A stretch of DNA of 64,000 nt from Scleroderma bovista. Taxonomy: Eukaryota; Basidiomycota; Agaricomycetes; Boletales; Sclerodermataceae. The notes beneath the pieces were generated by a model. That model saw nothing but the letters and a program-made list of their open reading frames with translations, was not told the DNA's origin and did no database searches. Location of the stretch: positions 1 through 64,000 of the forward strand of contig JAYMGJ010000646.1 in the NCBI GenBank assembly GCA_037178675.1. The letters run 5' to 3'. The position numbers and the translations under genes are program-made. Shown in pieces: positions 1-8,716 of the stretch (position 1 is its first letter; each line of letters begins with the position of its first letter).

Positions 1-183
1 TACAGACAGGTGCAGAAGGTATACCTAGAATCGGTGATAGAATATGCCAGAGAGCTTGTTCGATGGAGAAAGGCCCATCTGTCCAAGGTCGACGTGCCTG
101 CGAACCTGGCCGCAAATGGAACTTGTTTCCGCCGTCTCTACAGTGCATACTATTGCCGAGATCAGGGGGTGATCCAGATCTAA
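1..183 (+). CDS. 3' end of unrecognised gene (partial)
   Basis: Frame 1 is open from the window edge to a TAA at 181-183, giving 60 residues with mixed, charged composition (for example EYARELVRWRKAHLSK). It could be the C-terminal exon of a gene lying mostly outside the window. No domain is recognised and no start is visible. A splice donor near the end cannot be excluded, so the true C-terminus is uncertain. It is on the opposite strand from the copia element and the KDZ remnant. Confidence 0.35.
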   Translation, partial: YRQVQKVYLESVIEYARELVRWRKAHLSKVDVPANLAANGTCFRRLYSAYYCRDQGVIQI

Positions 184-500
184 CAAGATGGCTCTGCGAA
201 TTTGGTCCCTGGTCGCAAAGGTAGGCGATCAGGCAGTAATAAATCTTATTCACGCATGACGTGTTACTTCTTCCTCCCATCAAAAACGACGCTTGACATG
301 ACCATGAGCGAGAAGGTATCCTTTTTCGCACTTGATAGTCAAATGCAGCTCGTATGCACACTATTAACCCACCCTTACCGTCACAGTCATGGGGCTCGCC
401 CGGTGGCCTTGGTGGCATACTCGACACACAAGCAACAATTGTGATCTCAGCGCCGTACCTACCATAGCATGAAAACGAATAGATGAGCCAGTACATCGCC
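184..500. other. Unannotated flank of copia element
   Basis: No convincing coding region, RNA gene or repeat is seen. Short open frames here run into the adjacent LTR and have no recognisable content. The sequence abutting the LTR at 496-500 (TCGCC) does not match the other flank of the element. Confidence 0.4.
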
Positions 501-787
501 TGTTGAAGCAATACCTATATACGTAGAGGAACTGCTACTCCAACTCACCTGTTGGGTGGAGTGCACAACCAGAGATGGTAGCGGTAGCTGGTTAAGAGCT
601 GTTATATTATATAAGCGATGACACTGTTTATATACAACAAATAGTGTGACGCGTGACTGTGACACGTGATGTGTGACATGTAACATCTACTCTAAAGAGG
701 ACTATTACTAAGTCTACACTAATATGGGTCGCAGTCTTGTGCGCACTTCGTCGACGGTTTACGCCGGGTGCACGTGCGACTTCAACA
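501..787 (-). repeat. Copia 3' LTR (287 bp)
   Basis: Direct repeat of 6149-6432. It begins TGTTGAAG and ends CTTCAACA, an 8-bp perfect terminal inverted repeat with canonical TG...CA ends. It lies just downstream of the polypurine tract in element orientation. It carries 3 nt more than the other LTR near position 650. Confidence 0.95.
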
Positions 788-796
788 CTCCCCCTC
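788..796 (-). other. Polypurine tract of copia element
   Basis: On the minus strand the sequence directly before the 3' LTR reads GAGGGGGAG. This is the expected plus-strand primer for reverse transcription. Confidence 0.8.
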
Positions 797-833
797 GCTG
801 TGCTGCACGTAGAGCACTTCAGCGAATAAGGCG

Positions 834-3800
834 CTAGATGCTGCCAGAGGGAAACTGTAAGCCTAGTTGAGCTCTGAACTTCGCGAATTTCTCGCAGGGT
901 AAGTTCTTGGTGAGCAGATCGGTGGGATTCTCAGCACCATCAATGAAGAATAGCTCCACGTTACCTTTCACGACTGACTCGCGGATTCCATGGTAGCGGA
1001 TGTCGATGTGCTTGGAGCGAGGCTCCGTTACAGGGTTGGATGCCATGAATATGGACCCCTGATTATCACTGCAAATCGGGATAGCTTTCAGCTTATAGCC
1101 GAGCTCACCGAGCAAACTTCGAATCCAGGTAACTTGGCGAGCGCAATCGCTCAAAGCCATGTATTCAGCCTCAGTGGACGAGTACGCAATAGTCTTCTGC
1201 GCACGAGAAGTCCAACTGATCAAGCCATCTGCAAGTTTCAGGTAGAAACCTGTCTGCGAGAGGCGAGAGATAGGGTCTGATCCCCAATCTGAGTCCGTGC
1301 ATGCAATCAGGCCAGCACCGGATCCACCATTGTACACTAGGGAGTAATTAGGTGTACCAATCAAGTAGCGACAAATATAAAGCGCTTTGGACAGGTGGTC
1401 CTGGGATGGGTTCGCGGCATGGCGCGAGAGATGGGTGACTGCAAAAGCAATGTCGGGCCTAGTGCCTAACATAAGGTACAGAAGGGACCCAATAACCGTC
1501 TGGAAACGGGAGCGGAGTTCTGCATCAACAGGCTCTGTATTCTTGGCGGCATAGTAGCCAGCCGGCAGTGGGGTGCTTGCGGACTTTGCATTGAGCATGC
1601 CGCAGCGTTCAATGACCTTTTGGAGGTACGCGCATTGGTCCAAGTGGATAGCGCGACCCTTGCGAGTGATTCGCATTCGGAGGAACTCCTTAGGTTCTCC
1701 AAGGTCTCTGCACTCCCATTTGCGCATGAACTGCGCTTTGATGGCATCAACAACAGCCTTGTTAGGGCCGCAGAATAAAGCGTCGTCAACGTAGATAATA
1801 CCAATGACGATGTTGGTGCCTTTCTTCTTGTAGAAGAAGATGCCTGCTTCAGACTTAAGGCGCTCAAACCCGAGCTCTTTGAGAGACTCATCGAGTGTGC
1901 GCCACCAAGCTAGGCCGGCCTGTTTGAGGCCATAGAGGGCACGCCAGAGGCGGAGCACTTTGCGCTCTTGCCCAGGAACTGCAAACCCTTCGGGTTGTTC
2001 CATGTAGATCTCTTCGTCGAGCTTGCCATACAAGTAGGCGCTCCGAACGTCGAGTCCAGTGATATACCAGTTTTCAAGTGCGGCAAGCGCAAGCATGAGG
2101 CGCACTGTTTCAAAGCACACGACTGGTGAGAAGACCTGGTCGAAATCTAATCCCTCAACCTGGGAGAAGCCTTTCGCTACTAAGCGGGCTTTCTTGCGGC
2201 CATCCGACTTCACGTCGAAGACCCACTGATTCTTTATGACCTTCCGGTCTCGGGGACGGTCAACTAGCTCAAAGACCTTGCGCTTTCGCAGCACGTCGAG
2301 CTCTTCTTGGCAAGCAAGTCGCCAGAGTTTCTGCTCAGCTTGGGGTAAGCGAGCAATGTCCTTATAGGACCAGTTGCGGACACTCTCGTATTGAGGGTCG
2401 CGGGTTTCGAGGGCTTTGCCCATCAGATAACGGACTAGGTTTGCTCCCCCTTCCTCGCACATCTTTTGCACATCTTCCTCACTGGGCGTTGCAGAGGTGT
2501 CGGGGAAACCACCAGGAACATGGTCTGGTGTGTCCGGTTGTGGGGGCCTAGGGGCCTCACCCACTGTTTCTCGCCATCGAGAGGCACTTTCGATATCCCG
2601 GAGTTGCTCAACGGGATGTCGCCGCTCACCATACACGTTACCGGGGCGCAATGGCGCTCTACGTTCACGTTGGGGGCGGGCAGGGATATTCACTGCAGGA
2701 GGTCGCAGCACATTTTGGCGGCATTCAGCTCGGCCAGGGCGCTGCGGTGCCAGAGGTGGCGGATTTCTCGCCGGTGAAGGCGTTCTCGGTGCTGGTGGAG
2801 GCACTGGAGATGGCGTACGGGGAGGATTTATTTGGTTAGGCTCTTCCTCAGGAGCCTCAGGTTCCTCGCGCTTTGGATCGTCATCCTGCGCTTGGGGATG
2901 TGGGTAGCCATGGTTGTGTTCCACATCGTCATCACTGTCGGTATCATCAGGGGGATTCCCTGGTCGATCAGTGGCTGGTTTCGGATTTGCCCTTCCGAAA
3001 GGGTTCTCGAGAGGTTCGCGCCTGTTTTTGGGGCAGCGAGGGAAGTGACGCTCGTCAAAGACGGCGTGAGCAGCAGTAAATCCTGCATTGGTGGAGCACA
3101 TAAACAAGAAATTGCACTCATTGCCAGGGGCAACACCGACATAAGTCATAAGCTCCGACTTGGGAGCCATCTTATTTGCTCTAGCCGTTGCTGGGAGGTA
3201 TACAAATGCTCCACAGCCAAACACACATAGGTGGTCGATGTTAGGCATCTCCCCCTTAAGCATTTCATGGGGGGTGCACCATCGCAGGCGAGCTACTGGA
3301 GTACGGTTGTAAAGGTGAGTTGCGTGAGCGAACGCAAATTCCCACCAGGAGTCAGGAATGCAGGCTTGATGCCGCATAGACTCAGCTTTATCCATGAGAG
3401 TGCGCCCTAAACGCTCGGCGCGGCCATTCTGCATGGGGGTTCTTGGAGCACTTTGATATATTTTAATTCCTTTCTCAAGGAGTGCTCGATCAAACAGATC
3501 GGATTTATACTCTCCGCCGGCATCGGACATCCATCCAACGACGTGCGTATCATGTTGGACGCGCACCATTTCGAGGAAATCTTTGGCAGCCGTAATCGCT
3601 GCAGCTTTGGAGCGAAGAGGCATAGTCCAGGCGTGAGAAGTATAGTCGTCGTAGAAGGTGATAACATATTTAAACTTCCGGTACGACGTAACCGGGAAGG
3701 ATTTGAGATCAGAGTGCACTAGCTCGAAGGGCTTAGAAGCACGTCTTTCGTTCTCTGGGAAAGCTCGATTGGGCATCTTGCCAAGAGCACATCCAGGGCA

Positions 3801-5765
3801 GACACAATCCTCAGTAGGAAAGTGGATCTCCGGGAAGCGCTGCGTATGTTTTTGCGCACGTCGGAGTACTTCCTTCGAGGGGTGCCCGAATCTCCGGTGC
3901 ATAATGTCGTAATCGACTTTGCTCACGGAGGCAATATAGTTAGATCTAATTATCGGGATAGATCTAATCTCAAAAATGATGTTGCGATCATCTTCTGGGT
4001 CTGGCCCAAACCATAGGCATTCAGCTTTATGAGTGAGGCTAATGCCTCGCTTATCGCCAGTGACTTTGTAATTACGCTGGAGCATTTCGCCCATAGAAAT
4101 AAGGCGTGCAGTAGCGCCTGGCATATGGAGCACTTGGGTGAGTGTGATAACTTTCTCATCCCCAGAGTTGTGGTCTAGGCACCGGAGTAATACCGTGCCA
4201 ATGCCAGCAATTAGTGCTACACCATTAGCGGTTTTGGCGTAGTGCGCTCGCTTTAGCGCGTTGTAAGAGGCGAAATCGCCTATGTCACCGGTGAAGTGGC
4301 GTGATGCGCCAGAGTCTAGGAGCCAGAAAGCACCAGATAGTTCGCTATCATCAACCATTTTTCCCTTACATCCAGCACAGCGTGCATGATTCGAACACGA
4401 ACAAATATATGCATTACTCGAGAGGACACGACACGACATATTGTAGTTACTACTCGCTATATACAGTGACGGCGTGAAGCGCACATGTAAAGGGAGCGTG
4501 TCAGTGTCGGTCAGCACGCGTGCAGAAGGTACTTGCCTGAAAAGGCTGGCCTCCGCGCCCATCGCCATCGACGTCGCGTTGTAGCGGTCGAGGACCATCG
4601 CATCGATCTCATCGAACTCATCATCAGCGAACGGCTCGTGAGCGAAGGGCTCTTCATCCCCAAGGGAGATGGCATCCTCCTCATACATCGTGATGCGCTC
4701 CTCAAGACGAGGGCGCTTCAGCGAGGAGGGACCGGCCTCAGGCTGGTCCAGGTTCACACTCGCCAACAACACAACTTGGTCGAGGGTGCGGATAGTCTGG
4801 CAGGAGGGCTCTACCCCCAAGCGGTGTGCCAAGTCGAAGGCCTTAATAGTATTTTCGAATGCGGGGGGGCCGTAGTGGGCAGCACCGGGGGTGTGAGCCA
4901 GGGCGCGAGGGTCGACGGTGGGCTCTGGTCCATCATAGTGGACGTAAGTGGCGAAGGCGGCCTGTTGGGCGTTCTCGCGGCGAGCGCGAGCCTTCTTGCC
5001 GCCACGTCGAGTGCGGCCTCCCTGTCCTTGGGCAGGAGCGTTTCCGCTCGCACCGCCGTTGGACCCGCCTTGCTGCTGCTGCTGCCTCTGGGGCTGCTGC
5101 TGCTGCTGGGCGAACTTGGGGTCAGCTGGCTTGCGCTTCACAGCGCTAAGCTTGTTGGCCTGTGGGCCCTTACCACCGGCGCGCGAAGAGGCGCCTTTCT
5201 GCTCGAATGAGAGCGTGGCGGCCTTGACTATCCCGTCGGGCTTCAGATTTTTAATCTCGTCCGGCGACGTCTGGCTGAGAATTTGAGCTACAACCTCCAT
5301 AGTAGGAGGGAGCTTGCAGAGAATAATCATTGCCTGCACGGGGGCAGGGAACTCGAAGCCAGCGTCCTTGAGATAAGCGAAGTGGCTAAGCACTTTGGTG
5401 ATAGCCGGAGCGGGATGGGAGCCAGCGGGAATGGTAGTTGCCAGGAGCTTGCTAAGCTCAGCGTAGGCAGAGCCGATACTGGGGGCGCCGAAGTTCTTCT
5501 TCAGGTGGTCCCAGACTTCCTTAACGCTATCGAGATTGGAGACGGCGACCTGGATGGAGGGGGCGAGGCGCAAGGTGATGTTACCGAGCGCTCTCTCGGT
5601 GTTGTCGTCCCACTCCTTACGGTCATCGTGGCCGTCAGCGGGTTGCGTCGTCGAGTAAACGTACCATTGGCCTTGTGCCCGGAGGTAGGCCTGCATAGAG
5701 GTGTGCCACTGCTGCCAGTTGGAGCCAGTGAACACGGGAACCATCTTGTCGAGAGCGCTGGACAT
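834..5765 (-). CDS. Ty1/copia gag-pol polyprotein
   Basis: Single uninterrupted frame of 1,643 residues. The first ATG, at 5763-5765 (MSSALDKM), is chosen; the frame is open 16 codons further upstream but has no ATG there. Order along the protein: UBN2-like gag (starts VPVFTGSNWQQW), a Q-rich then basic RG-rich segment, aspartic protease (LLDSGASRHF, catalytic Asp codon 4314-4316), GAG-pre-integrase HHCC region (HRRFGHPS, CPGC), integrase with D, D-35-E (HSDLK, MSDAGGE, NGRAE), a proline-rich linker, reverse transcriptase with YVDD (near 1782-1793) and RNase H (DSDWG, STEAEY, SDNQ). This is the copia order, with integrase before RT. All catalytic motifs look intact. No CCHC zinc knuckle is visible in gag; a basic stretch (GGRTRRGGKKARARR) may bind RNA instead. 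Probably mobilisation-competent. Confidence 0.95.
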   Translation of the reverse strand: MSSALDKMVPVFTGSNWQQWHTSMQAYLRAQGQWYVYSTTQPADGHDDRKEWDDNTERALGNITLRLAPSIQVAVSNLDSVKEVWDHLKKNFGAPSIGSAYAELSKLLATTIPAGSHPAPAITKVLSHFAYLKDAGFEFPAPVQAMIILCKLPPTMEVVAQILSQTSPDEIKNLKPDGIVKAATLSFEQKGASSRAGGKGPQANKLSAVKRKPADPKFAQQQQQPQRQQQQQGGSNGGASGNAPAQGQGGRTRRGGKKARARRENAQQAAFATYVHYDGPEPTVDPRALAHTPGAAHYGPPAFENTIKAFDLAHRLGVEPSCQTIRTLDQVVLLASVNLDQPEAGPSSLKRPRLEERITMYEEDAISLGDEEPFAHEPFADDEFDEIDAMVLDRYNATSMAMGAEASLFRQVPSARVLTDTDTLPLHVRFTPSLYIASSNYNMSCRVLSSNAYICSCSNHARCAGCKGKMVDDSELSGAFWLLDSGASRHFTGDIGDFASYNALKRAHYAKTANGVALIAGIGTVLLRCLDHNSGDEKVITLTQVLHMPGATARLISMGEMLQRNYKVTGDKRGISLTHKAECLWFGPDPEDDRNIIFEIRSIPIIRSNYIASVSKVDYDIMHRRFGHPSKEVLRRAQKHTQRFPEIHFPTEDCVCPGCALGKMPNRAFPENERRASKPFELVHSDLKSFPVTSYRKFKYVITFYDDYTSHAWTMPLRSKAAAITAAKDFLEMVRVQHDTHVVGWMSDAGGEYKSDLFDRALLEKGIKIYQSAPRTPMQNGRAERLGRTLMDKAESMRHQACIPDSWWEFAFAHATHLYNRTPVARLRWCTPHEMLKGEMPNIDHLCVFGCGAFVYLPATARANKMAPKSELMTYVGVAPGNECNFLFMCSTNAGFTAAHAVFDERHFPRCPKNRREPLENPFGRANPKPATDRPGNPPDDTDSDDDVEHNHGYPHPQAQDDDPKREEPEAPEEEPNQINPPRTPSPVPPPAPRTPSPARNPPPLAPQRPGRAECRQNVLRPPAVNIPARPQRERRAPLRPGNVYGERRHPVEQLRDIESASRWRETVGEAPRPPQPDTPDHVPGGFPDTSATPSEEDVQKMCEEGGANLVRYLMGKALETRDPQYESVRNWSYKDIARLPQAEQKLWRLACQEELDVLRKRKVFELVDRPRDRKVIKNQWVFDVKSDGRKKARLVAKGFSQVEGLDFDQVFSPVVCFETVRLMLALAALENWYITGLDVRSAYLYGKLDEEIYMEQPEGFAVPGQERKVLRLWRALYGLKQAGLAWWRTLDESLKELGFERLKSEAGIFFYKKKGTNIVIGIIYVDDALFCGPNKAVVDAIKAQFMRKWECRDLGEPKEFLRMRITRKGRAIHLDQCAYLQKVIERCGMLNAKSASTPLPAGYYAAKNTEPVDAELRSRFQTVIGSLLYLMLGTRPDIAFAVTHLSRHAANPSQDHLSKALYICRYLIGTPNYSLVYNGGSGAGLIACTDSDWGSDPISRLSQTGFYLKLADGLISWTSRAQKTIAYSSTEAEYMALSDCARQVTWIRSLLGELGYKLKAIPICSDNQGSIFMASNPVTEPRSKHIDIRYHGIRESVVKGNVELFFIDGAENPTDLLTKNLPCEKFAKFRAQLGLQFPSGSI

Positions 5766-5926
5766 GGTGATGTTCTGTTGGGAGTCAACGGAGTCAGCAA
5801 GTGAATGCGACAACGGACAAGCAAGAAAAGAAGAAACACCTGAGTGCTAGTGAAAGCACTTCTGTCAACAGCTAACTCAAGACTAGGTCATGCCAGCGCA
5901 AGTCGTCGACAATGTTCGCCATGGTT

Positions 5927-6055
5927 GGCGCAAGTCATCGACGAACTTCGCCTGTGGCAGTACAGGTGCTCAACTAGGAGCTCACTGTCTGGCGCAAGTC
6001 GTCGACCGACTTCGCCTTGTGGCTGTGCAGGGGCTCAGCTAGGAGCTCACTGTGG
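5927..6055 (-). repeat. Two 64-65 bp tandem repeats in copia leader
   Basis: Two head-to-tail copies (5927-5990 and 5991-6055) start GGCGCAAGTC and end AGGAGCTCACTGT. A partial third copy lies near 5895. They fall in the untranslated leader between the primer-binding site and the start codon, where packaging or promoter elements are often found. Their function is unknown. Confidence 0.75.
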
Positions 6056-6136
6056 TCCACAGCGTCAAGCTAGTTAAAGCGACGCTCAGGGAGCTGGAGC
6101 GCTGCCTGGTGCATTGCTGCACACAGTGCGCTCACA

Positions 6137-6148
6137 GGGCTCATAACC
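6137..6148 (-). promoter_or_regulatory. Primer-binding site, half-tRNA-iMet type
   Basis: The 12 bases abutting the 5' LTR read GGGCTCATAACC on the plus strand. That matches the anticodon stem-loop of eukaryotic initiator tRNA-Met (anticodon CAT), not the 3' CCA end of a tRNA. The minus-strand element therefore carries the complement. Copia of Drosophila and Ty5 of yeast are known to prime from a half-tRNA cleaved in this region. Confidence 0.8.
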
Positions 6149-6432
6149 TGTTGAAGCAATACCTATATACGTAGAGGAACTGCTACTCCAACTCACCTGT
6201 TGGGTGGAGTGCACAACCAGAGATGGTAGCGGTAGCTGGTTAAGAGCTGTTATATTATATAAGCGATGACACTGTTTATATACAACAAATAGTGTACGTG
6301 ACTGTGACGCGTGATGTGTGACATGTAACATCTACTCTAAAGAGGACTATTACTAAGTCTACACTAATATGGGTCGCAGTCTTGTGCGCACTTCGTCGAC
6401 GGTTTACGCCGGGTGCACGTGCGACTTCAACA
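6149..6432 (-). repeat. Copia 5' LTR (284 bp)
   Basis: Near-identical to 501-787, with the same TGTTGAAG/CTTCAACA ends. It contains a TATATAA-like stretch. It interrupts a KDZ transposase reading frame, whose last recognisable codons (HAPARFM) abut it. Confidence 0.95.
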
Positions 6433-6968
6433 TGAACCTTGCAGGTGCATCTAATAAAGTAGGGTGAATAATGGAAGGGCATGGTCGGCGGAAATGGACA
6501 CATACGTGCCCTGATAGATAATTGTACTGCACACTGATTTTCCCATTGCCCTCGAAGTTCCGTGACACTCAGGTCACAGTGGTCGAGATTTTCTTGTGCG
6601 GCTGATCCTTGCTCACCAACTCCCTTCTTGAGACAATGCCTAAGCCAGTCACCCAGATCACTCCGCATTTCGTAACCGATTTTGGCCGCATGATGATCCA
6701 GAAGCCAGATGCGGCATTGTCACTAAGCAACAGTGAGCCAATATATCACAGGACAATGATGTAGACTTACAGATGATACTCGTTCAATGCCAATTAGTTT
6801 AATAAAACGTGACCAAAGTTGCTCTGTACCCTTGCCATCAGATAATCCCAAGCCAGAAGCAAGGTGTGGGTTGTAAACTAGTTGACACGCCCACTTGTGA
6901 CCGTAAGCATGCATGGCTGTGGTTGTGAAGCGGAGGCGGGACTTGATGGCTTGGTCAAGAATATTAAA
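6433..6968 (-). pseudogene. KDZ transposase fragment cut by copia LTR
   Basis: Three exon-like blocks on the minus strand match the late catalytic and post-catalytic part of Agaricomycete KDZ transposases. Block 6968-6771 contains KSRLRFTTTAMHAYGHKW and GLGLSDGKGTEQLWSR. Block 6722-6506 contains RIWLLDHH, DLGDWLRHCLKKGV and EQGSAAQE. A short block, about 6453-6433, reads HAPARFM. The blocks are separated by introns of 48 and about 52 nt with GTAAGT and GTATGT donors. The N-terminus is absent and the C-terminus is replaced by the LTR. The first intron junction leaves an in-frame TGA, so the copy is dead. Confidence 0.8.
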
Positions 6969-7024
6969 CTATAAACACTAGCATTCGAGCCCATGTACCT
7001 TGGTAGGCCGTGATACATGGCCAA

Positions 7025-7046
7025 CGGAGGTTGACAATTGGCCGTG
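7025..7046 (+). repeat. 22-bp motif shared inverted with 31471-31492
   Basis: This 22-bp sequence is the exact reverse complement of 31471-31492. In both places it sits outside a GC-rich palindromic array, so it may mark the edge of the same transposon family. Whether a longer homology surrounds it was not determined. Confidence 0.6.
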
Positions 7047-7249
7047 GCGTACGGCCAGCGGAGGATGGGCTGAACTAGGGAGTGTGACCATGATGGACGA
7101 CTGGGCCCTATAGTAGGTGTCGCCATGCGGTTTGCATGGGCTGAGTATAGAGTGGCACGTTGCTTCATGGGTGGGCCCATGTCTCTACATACCGTGTTGC
7201 CATAGTGCCAGTGTAATATGGCCCCACGGCAGGTACACTCAATGTTGGC

Positions 7250-8590
7250 ATGGCTTCTGTACAGCAATTGTAAATACCGTGTGGCAACAATGGGTGTGCA
7301 CGGTCACCGTGCAGCTACGGTACACACATACCGTACACACACAATATGTATGATCACCGTGTTGCCACGGTATACAGACACCGCGTGAACACGGTGTGTA
7401 CAGTTGCCGTGTGGCGACGGTACACGGACACCGTGCCAACATGGTGCCTACGGTTGCCGTGGCCACGGTACACAGATACTGTACCCACACGGTGTGTACT
7501 GTCACCGTGTGGCTACGGTACACAGATATCGTGCCCAGACGATATGTATGGTCGCCATGGGGCCACGGTACACGCACACCGTGGCCACACGGTATGTACA
7601 TTTGCCGTGTGGACACGGTACATGGCCACCATGCCACCATGTTGTGTACGGTCGGATACCACTGACGAAGAAACGGACTGCCGGCGATGTTCGGTCATCA
7701 CGGCTGGTGCAGCAGAGCTAGGGCAGGTGGGGGATATCCCGGGTGCCAATGATTTAAGTGCAAAACAACTAATCTCTGCTCCCATGTGGCCACAGTATCT
7801 ATACCAAGTGGGCACGGTATCCGTGTACCATGGCTGCACGGTGACTGTCTGTGTGGCTACGGTACACAGATACCGTACCCACACGGTGTGTACGGTCGCC
7901 GTGTGGCCACGGTACACGCACACCGTGGCCACACGGTATGTACAATTTCCGTGTGGACACGGTACACGGCCACCGTGCCACCACGTGGTGTACAGTCACC
8001 GTGTGGCCACAGTATCTATACTAAGTGGGCACGGTGTCCGTAGGCACGGTGTTGGCACGGTGTCCATGCCCTGACAATATGTACGGTCGCTGTGTGGCCA
8101 CAGTACACGCACGCCGTGGCCACACGGTATGTACAATTGCCGTGTGGACACAGTACATGGCCACCGTTCCAACACGTGGGGAACGGTCGCCGTGTGGCCA
8201 CGGTATCTATGCCAAGTGGGCACGGTGTCCGTGTACCGTGGCCGCACAGCAACCGTAGGCACGGTGTTGGCACAGTGTCAGTATACCGTGGCCACACGGC
8301 AACCATACGTGTGGGCACGGTGTCCGTATACCGTGGCCACACAGCGACTGTGTGGGCAGTGTTGACACAATGTCCGCATGGTAACCGTGTGCATCTGACA
8401 CGGTGGGCATGTTCTGTGCCCATCAACCCTGTACTGTGTGCCGTGCCGTGCCCATCTACCTGGTGCCACGTCCACAAGGTTACCGGCCCTGTGTGCTGTG
8501 TACATGCTGTAACCACACTGTGACCATATGTACCATGTCCACACGGTGCCTGTCTGCCACGTTCACACGGCCACTGTGTGCCGTAGGATA
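7250..8590. repeat. CpG-rich palindromic minisatellite array (left)
   Basis: About 1.3 kb of diverged repeats made of words such as CCGTGTGGCCACGG, ACGGTACAC and GGGCACGGTGTCC. Many are self-complementary (GTGGCCAC cores). A higher-order period of roughly 210 bp is visible (compare about 7855-8065 with 8065-8275). Long open frames on both strands are translation artefacts of the repeat. A non-repetitive insert lies near 7655-7780. It sits between the KDZ fragment and the 3' end of the next minus-strand gene. Confidence 0.8.
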
Positions 8591-8716
8591 TGGTATGTCT
8601 ACAGTAATGGGAGTGGACCAAATGCCATCCATTAGACAACATACATTGCAACAATACGTAGTGTCCGAGTAATTGTAATACCCATTAGTTGAAATGTCAA
8701 AAGTGCGCATGATCTA

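Larger units (their letters stand above)
501..6432 (-). mobile_element. Complete Ty1/copia LTR retrotransposon
   Basis: A full-length element of about 5.9 kb on the minus strand. Reading along that strand it has a 5' LTR (6432-6149), a primer-binding site (6148-6137), a leader with tandem repeats, one long gag-pol frame, a polypurine tract (796-788) and a 3' LTR (787-501). The LTRs differ by roughly one 3-nt indel and one substitution, and the polyprotein has no stops, so insertion was recent. The 5-bp flanks (TCGCC, TGAAC) do not match, so the usual target-site duplication is missing. That suggests recombination with another copy or a deletion at one flank. Confidence 0.93.

Noticed and set aside
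4533..5210. 225-codon plus-strand frame opposite the copia gag
   Set aside because: Antisense shadow of a confidently assigned coding region; no start context or motif.
496..6437. Target-site duplication for the copia element
   Set aside because: Flanking 5-mers TCGCC and TGAAC differ, and no shifted match was found.
7346..8074. 242-codon open frame and overlapping frames on both strands within the left array
   Set aside because: Composition is a repeat of the minisatellite unit; all six frames are equally open. No independent protein signal.
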